Below are positions 14,544 to 18,051 of a stretch of DNA of 18,051 nt, in pieces. The DNA is from an uncultured Clostridium sp. (GTDB taxonomy: Bacteria; Bacillota; Clostridia; TANB77; CAG-465), in assembly GCA_900553785.1 (NCBI GenBank), contig USES01000020.1, positions 1 to 18,051 of the forward strand, read 5' to 3'. The first letter of the stretch is position 1. The number at the start of each line of letters is the position of its first letter. The position numbers and the translations under genes were made by a program. Under the pieces are notes generated by a model. That model saw only the letters and a program-made list of their open reading frames with translations. It did no database searches and was not told the DNA's origin.

Positions 14544-16994
14544 GTGAAAGAAAAAATACAAAAAGTATTGGATGTTATTATTTGCGTATTACTTTTGGTA
14601 GTTACAATTTCAAAAGGTGGTTTTTACAAGGAAGATATATTATTCCCAGTTACAGTAATTTGTGTAATTGGATTTATTTACGTGATTATTAAGATAATAT
14701 TAAATATTAAAGAAAATGGCGTGATTAAGAAAAACAAACTTGTAACTATATTAGATTTTGCTATGATAGCACTTCCAATTTCATATCTATTACCAATCGT
14801 GTTTAGGAAGTATGTAAGTTTAGAAAATAGTATTTTTGAGTTTATAAGATACGCTAGTACAAGTATTGTATATTTTATAGTTAGAACTAGTAAGAAAAAA
14901 GAGATTTATTTAAATCTTATTCTTATAATTTCTTGTATTACAGCAGTATTTGGGTTAGATGAGGTAACTTATAGGATAATAGAAAAAATAGGTTTACCTA
15001 TCAATTATTTACCTTCTAACGGAAGTGTAGTGTCTTCTATAGTACAATATGCGAATGTAGCAGCTATTTTAATGATTATTGGTATAAATATTTCATTATA
15101 CAAGTTTAATGAAAGTGGTAAGGCATATTATATATTTTTAGGTGTTTTATTACAAAGTGTGGTGTTTCTTACAACATCGAGAATGGCTCTTGTAATAACT
15201 CTTACGTTAACTATAGTTTGGTGTACTTTTTATTATAAATCTCAAAAATTAGGGCATGCAATTTTAAGTGTAATTATTTATGCTTTAAGTCTTGTTATGG
15301 CAGGAATAATTTCATCGTGTGTAGATAGAGGCACTTTATACATTGTGTATGCTTTGTATGTAGTAGTTGCAGCTGTTATTGGTATATTTAGCACTAAGAA
15401 AAATTATATATATAGTTTTTTTGAAAAAATTAAAAGTATTGCTATAAAAGATAAAAGAGTTTTTGTTTATATTGGAATCGTACTTATTGCTATTTTTTTA
15501 CTAGTAATAATGATGCCAGGAGAATTGAAAGTGTCTAATGCAACAAAAGTTGTAAGGCTAAATGACTTAAATATAGGTGATAATAACTTTTCATTTGATA
15601 TTGCAAAACAGAATGACAATACTAAATACAACATAGTTATAACAAAAATATATGATACATACAAACCAGAAGAAATTGTAAATATAGATGAAAAAGATTT
15701 GAGTGAAGGACACTTTAGCCAGACTATCAATATAACAGAAAACATTAAGTATGTACAAATAGAGTTTAATGTGAGCAATGGATATGTTATTGTGAATAAT
15801 GCCAAAGTTAATGAAAAAAACATAGCTTTATCCTATGCTTTTATTCCTGATAGATTAGCTTACAGAATAAAGACAGATTTTGTATTAGATTTAAATAACA
15901 CATTAAGAATTAACTATTACAAGGATGGGCTTAAGTTATGGAAAACATCTCCTTTTGTAGGATTAGGTGGAGAAGGGTTTAAACTTTGCTACCAGAGTGT
16001 TCAGGATAAGTCTTACATATCCTCAGAAGCTCACAGTGGTTTTATTCAATCACTTGTTGAAACTGGGATAATTGGAGGAATATCTTATGTGCTAATACAA
16101 ATTATGGTTTTATGGTTATGCTTTGCGCTGTTTAAGACAGATAACACGAATATTGCGTATTTGTTATCTATTTTATCTTTATACATAATGGGGACATTTG
16201 ATTTAATATTTTCATTTGCAGTAGTTACATATATACTAGCAGTGATTATAGGGATATGTTCAAATGTGGCAATTAATTCCGGTACTGAAAAAACATATGA
16301 ATATAAGTCGGATAATAAGTCTTTAGCAGCTATGCTAAAACTAGGTGGTTTTTGTATTATTGGTATTGTTTTGTGTATCATGTCTAAGTATATGATAGAC
16401 GTTTACAAAGCTAGTATGATACAACTTCCGGATGTTGATGAGACTTCTGAAAATTATGATGATGAATTGTACGAAAAATTGACTTTACTTGAGAAAAAAG
16501 TAGAGTTAGATAGGTACAATATAAATTATATGGTTGAGCTAGATTCAACGTATTATGCATATATAGATACATTAAAGTCAGTTGCCCTAAACGCTATAGA
16601 AGAAAGTGAAAAAGACAATGCAAGTACGATTCTTGCAGAGTATATATTGCGCCAAAAAGCAAATGCAGATAATATGGTAGAATGTGAGTATTATAACAAA
16701 TATGCTATAGAAAAGGTGGCAATATGCTATTTTGAAAATTATATTAGGTATTCAGAAATAATGAGTAATAACTTTGAAAATGATGAAGTGGCATATGCGT
16801 TTTATCTAAATTATGCTCTAAAACTTACAAACAGGATAATAGAATTGGGCCCTAAGAATAAGGTAGCGTACAATATGTATGAAAGTATATTAAAGACATA
16901 TATTGATGCATTAACAAGGCAAAATAAGTACATACGAAGTACAACTATAGATTCTGTTGTATTAGACATGAAAAAAGCATTGGATGTGATATAA
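14544..16994 (+). CDS. O-antigen ligase / Wzy-like polytopic membrane protein
   Basis: An 816-residue membrane protein, probably a glycan polymerase or ligase acting outside the membrane on lipid-linked sugar chains. It starts with GTG 14544, five bases after GAGG. About nine or ten hydrophobic spans fill residues 10-330. A large external loop (about 335-495) resembles a beta-sandwich and ends in the Wzy_C-type region: LWKTSPFVGLGGEGF, then SEAHSGFIQSLVETGIIGG, with the conserved H-x-x-x-(I/L)-Q-x-x-x-E-x-G-(I/V)-x-G pattern. Three or four more spans follow. The last roughly 170 residues are soluble, helical and TPR-like, as in other Firmicute members. No glycosyltransferase genes are nearby, so the substrate is unknown. 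ymdB follows by 26 bp with no terminator between, suggesting co-transcription. Confidence 0.82.
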   Translation: MKEKIQKVLDVIICVLLLVVTISKGGFYKEDILFPVTVICVIGFIYVIIKIILNIKENGVIKKNKLVTILDFAMIALPISYLLPIVFRKYVSLENSIFEFIRYASTSIVYFIVRTSKKKEIYLNLILIISCITAVFGLDEVTYRIIEKIGLPINYLPSNGSVVSSIVQYANVAAILMIIGINISLYKFNESGKAYYIFLGVLLQSVVFLTTSRMALVITLTLTIVWCTFYYKSQKLGHAILSVIIYALSLVMAGIISSCVDRGTLYIVYALYVVVAAVIGIFSTKKNYIYSFFEKIKSIAIKDKRVFVYIGIVLIAIFLLVIMMPGELKVSNATKVVRLNDLNIGDNNFSFDIAKQNDNTKYNIVITKIYDTYKPEEIVNIDEKDLSEGHFSQTINITENIKYVQIEFNVSNGYVIVNNAKVNEKNIALSYAFIPDRLAYRIKTDFVLDLNNTLRINYYKDGLKLWKTSPFVGLGGEGFKLCYQSVQDKSYISSEAHSGFIQSLVETGIIGGISYVLIQIMVLWLCFALFKTDNTNIAYLLSILSLYIMGTFDLIFSFAVVTYILAVIIGICSNVAINSGTEKTYEYKSDNKSLAAMLKLGGFCIIGIVLCIMSKYMIDVYKASMIQLPDVDETSENYDDELYEKLTLLEKKVELDRYNINYMVELDSTYYAYIDTLKSVALNAIEESEKDNASTILAEYILRQKANADNMVECEYYNKYAIEKVAICYFENYIRYSEIMSNNFENDEVAYAFYLNYALKLTNRIIELGPKNKVAYNMYESILKTYIDALTRQNKYIRSTTIDSVVLDMKKALDVI

Positions 16995-17020
16995 TTGTAC
17001 AATAAGGAAAGAGGAATAAT

Positions 17021-17809
17021 ATGAAGTTTTTAATAATTGGCGACGTTGTTGGACAAAGTGGAATTAACGTATTGAGAAAATATTTGCGTAATATAAAAGA
17101 AAAAGAAGATATAGATTTTTGTATAGTAAACGGTGAAAATGCTACTGGTGGTAGAGGCTTAAAAGAAAAAGAAATGAAAGAAATATATAGTTTTGGAGCC
17201 GATGTAATTACAATGGGAAACCATTTGTATTATCGCAAAGAGGCTGCTATACTTTATAAAAGAGAGCCAAGGCTCATAATTCCAGCTAATGTAACAAATC
17301 TAGAAGGAAAAGGCTATTGCATAGTTGAAAGATCAGGGAAAAAAATTGCTGTTGTAAATTTATTGGGAAAAGTATATTTGTATGAAATTAACGGAGATTT
17401 CATAGATGACCCATTTAAAGTTATAAAAAATGTAGTAGAAGAAATAAAACAAAAAGGTGTAGATTATATATTTTTAGACTTCCATGCTGAAGCTACTGCT
17501 GAAAAAAAGGCTATGGGACAATTCTTAAAAAATGATATAACGTGTTTGTTCGGTACTCATACTCACGTTCAAACTGCAGATGAAGAGATTTTAGATGGTA
17601 AAATGGCATATATTACAGACGTAGGAATGACAGGACCTAAAAATAGTGTAATAGGACTTAGAACAGACATTGCTCTTGAACGATTTATAACAGGAGAAAA
17701 AGTAAAATACGAGTGCAGTAATGAGGCAGGTATGCTAAATGGTATTGTTGTTGAAACTGATGATAAAACAAATACTCCAATTGGTATAAAGAGGATTTCT
17801 ATATATTAA
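17021..17809 (+). CDS. ymdB: YmdB-family metallophosphoesterase
   Basis: A 262-residue dimetal phosphodiesterase of the YmdB/TIGR00282 family; the Bacillus member hydrolyses cyclic nucleotides and 2',3'-cyclic RNA ends and affects biofilm and motility decisions. Length is typical. Metal ligands are in place: D8 in IGDVVGQSG, E39 and N40 in NGEN, N67 and H68 in TMGNH, the DFHAEAT histidine, and both histidines of GTHTHVQTADE. ITDVGMTGP is also conserved. The residues after GNH are LYYRKE instead of the usual TWD-x-KE, an atypical substitution near the active site. The binding site AAAGAGGA precedes the ATG by four bases. In Bacillus ymdB follows rny; here it follows a Wzy-like gene. Confidence 0.92.
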   Translation: MKFLIIGDVVGQSGINVLRKYLRNIKEKEDIDFCIVNGENATGGRGLKEKEMKEIYSFGADVITMGNHLYYRKEAAILYKREPRLIIPANVTNLEGKGYCIVERSGKKIAVVNLLGKVYLYEINGDFIDDPFKVIKNVVEEIKQKGVDYIFLDFHAEATAEKKAMGQFLKNDITCLFGTHTHVQTADEEILDGKMAYITDVGMTGPKNSVIGLRTDIALERFITGEKVKYECSNEAGMLNGIVVETDDKTNTPIGIKRISIY

Positions 17810-17825
17810 AAATATATAAAAGTAC

Positions 17826-17854
17826 TTGTAAATATAAAATATTTGGTATAAAAT
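17826..17854 (+). promoter_or_regulatory. Sigma-A-like promoter downstream of ymdB
   Basis: TTGTAA at 17826-17831, 17-bp spacer, TAAAAT at 17849-17854. It points toward the G9 tract and the hairpin at 17962-18012. Confidence 0.55.
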
Positions 17855-17860
17855 GGATAG

Positions 17861-18012
17861 AAGTAAAGGAGAAAACAAAAGAAAATGAAACAGTTGGAAA
17901 ATTATGTAAACGGGGGGGGGCAACAGCCTTCTAAATAGTTTTTTCAAGACCAAAATATATTGGCCTATGCTTTGCATGCGATAAAGTGCGTGTGTGAATC
18001 ATAGGCCTTTTT
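17861..18012 (+). ncRNA. Candidate small RNA or leader with a G9 tract and tiny ORF
   Basis: Between the promoter at 17826 and the terminator-like hairpin ending near 18012 lies about 150 nt with no ordinary gene. It contains AAAGGAG (17865-17871), a 17-codon ORF (17885-17938) reading MKQLENYVNGGGQQPSK, and a run of nine Gs (17912-17920) coding its three glycines. The 13-base gap from binding site to ATG is long. It could be a small RNA, a leader with an attenuator for a gene off the right edge, or a decayed gene. No known riboswitch class was recognised. Confidence 0.3.
17962..18012 (+). terminator. Terminator-like hairpin with structured loop
   Basis: GGCCTATG (17962-17969) pairs perfectly with CATAGGCC (18000-18007) and is followed by TTTTT. 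The intervening 30 nt can form an inner stem, GCATGCG with TGCGTGT, using G-U pairs. The final 39 bases hold nothing I can identify. Confidence 0.65.
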
Positions 18013-18051
18013 ACGTGCAAAATTTAAAACTGTTTTTGTCCATTTATTTTA

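Noticed and set aside
17735..17977. Minus-strand open frame at the right end
   Set aside because: Low-complexity hydrophobic translation overlapping ymdB and the G9 tract on the other strand; no start signal or recognisable family.
1..18051. CRISPR array, insertion sequence, prophage, tRNA or defence island
   Set aside because: No direct-repeat array, transposase, integrase, tRNA-like fold or defence-family motif was seen on either strand.

Overview
The window is ordinary chromosomal sequence from a low-GC (roughly 30% by eye), spore-former-type Bacillota, most likely a member of the Clostridia. The pointers are very AT-rich codon use, AGGAGG and GGTGAT ribosome binding sites, TTG and GTG starts, TTGACA-17-TATAAT promoters, a germination protease gene (gpr), a perfect Spo0A-box-like site, and folate-dependent TrmFO. 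I cannot name the species. I see no tRNA, rRNA, CRISPR array, insertion sequence, prophage or obvious defence island.

Layout. 1-1575: the 3' end of one ABC-2 permease gene and a complete second permease gene, then a terminator. 1629-4125: a metal-resistance operon, with an ArsR/CadC-type repressor gene that overlaps the start of a CadA/ZntA-like P-type ATPase gene; a palindromic operator sits just after the -10 box. 4126-5160: a two-promoter, Spo0A-box-containing region ahead of a membrane-anchored RsiV-like (DUF3298-like) protein. 5202-7550: trmFO and holA, overlapping and probably co-transcribed, ending in a terminator shared with a convergent VanY-type D,D-carboxypeptidase gene that carries two Ig-like domains (7547-9157, minus). 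9238-10238: gpr behind a sigma-G-like promoter, but broken by a frameshift near codon 95. 10253-11546: an exported bactofilin-like beta-helix protein with a multi-pass membrane tail. 11562-12936 (minus): a 105-residue orphan and asd. 13029-13534: a Cu/Zn superoxide dismutase lacking a signal peptide. 13512-14464 (minus): an RluA-family pseudouridine synthase whose promoter implies a leaderless mRNA. 14493-17809: an O-antigen-ligase/Wzy-like polytopic protein and a YmdB-family phosphodiesterase. 17810-18051: a promoter, a G9 tract inside a tiny ORF, and a terminator-like hairpin, possibly a small RNA or leader.

Working together. Most genes are single units or pairs, separated by strong hairpin terminators that serve convergent genes on both strands (7512-7550, 11509-11546, 13496-13534). 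Functional links can be argued only for the permease pair, the cad-type operon, and loosely the cell-envelope genes (carboxypeptidase, bactofilin-like protein, Wzy-like protein). The rest is housekeeping.

The most notable oddities are the frameshifted gpr, whose break falls on an otherwise almost unused CGG codon; the apparently leaderless rlu-type gene; the G9 tract in a promoter-to-terminator unit at the right edge; and the exported bactofilin-like membrane protein. No convincing new multi-gene system was found.
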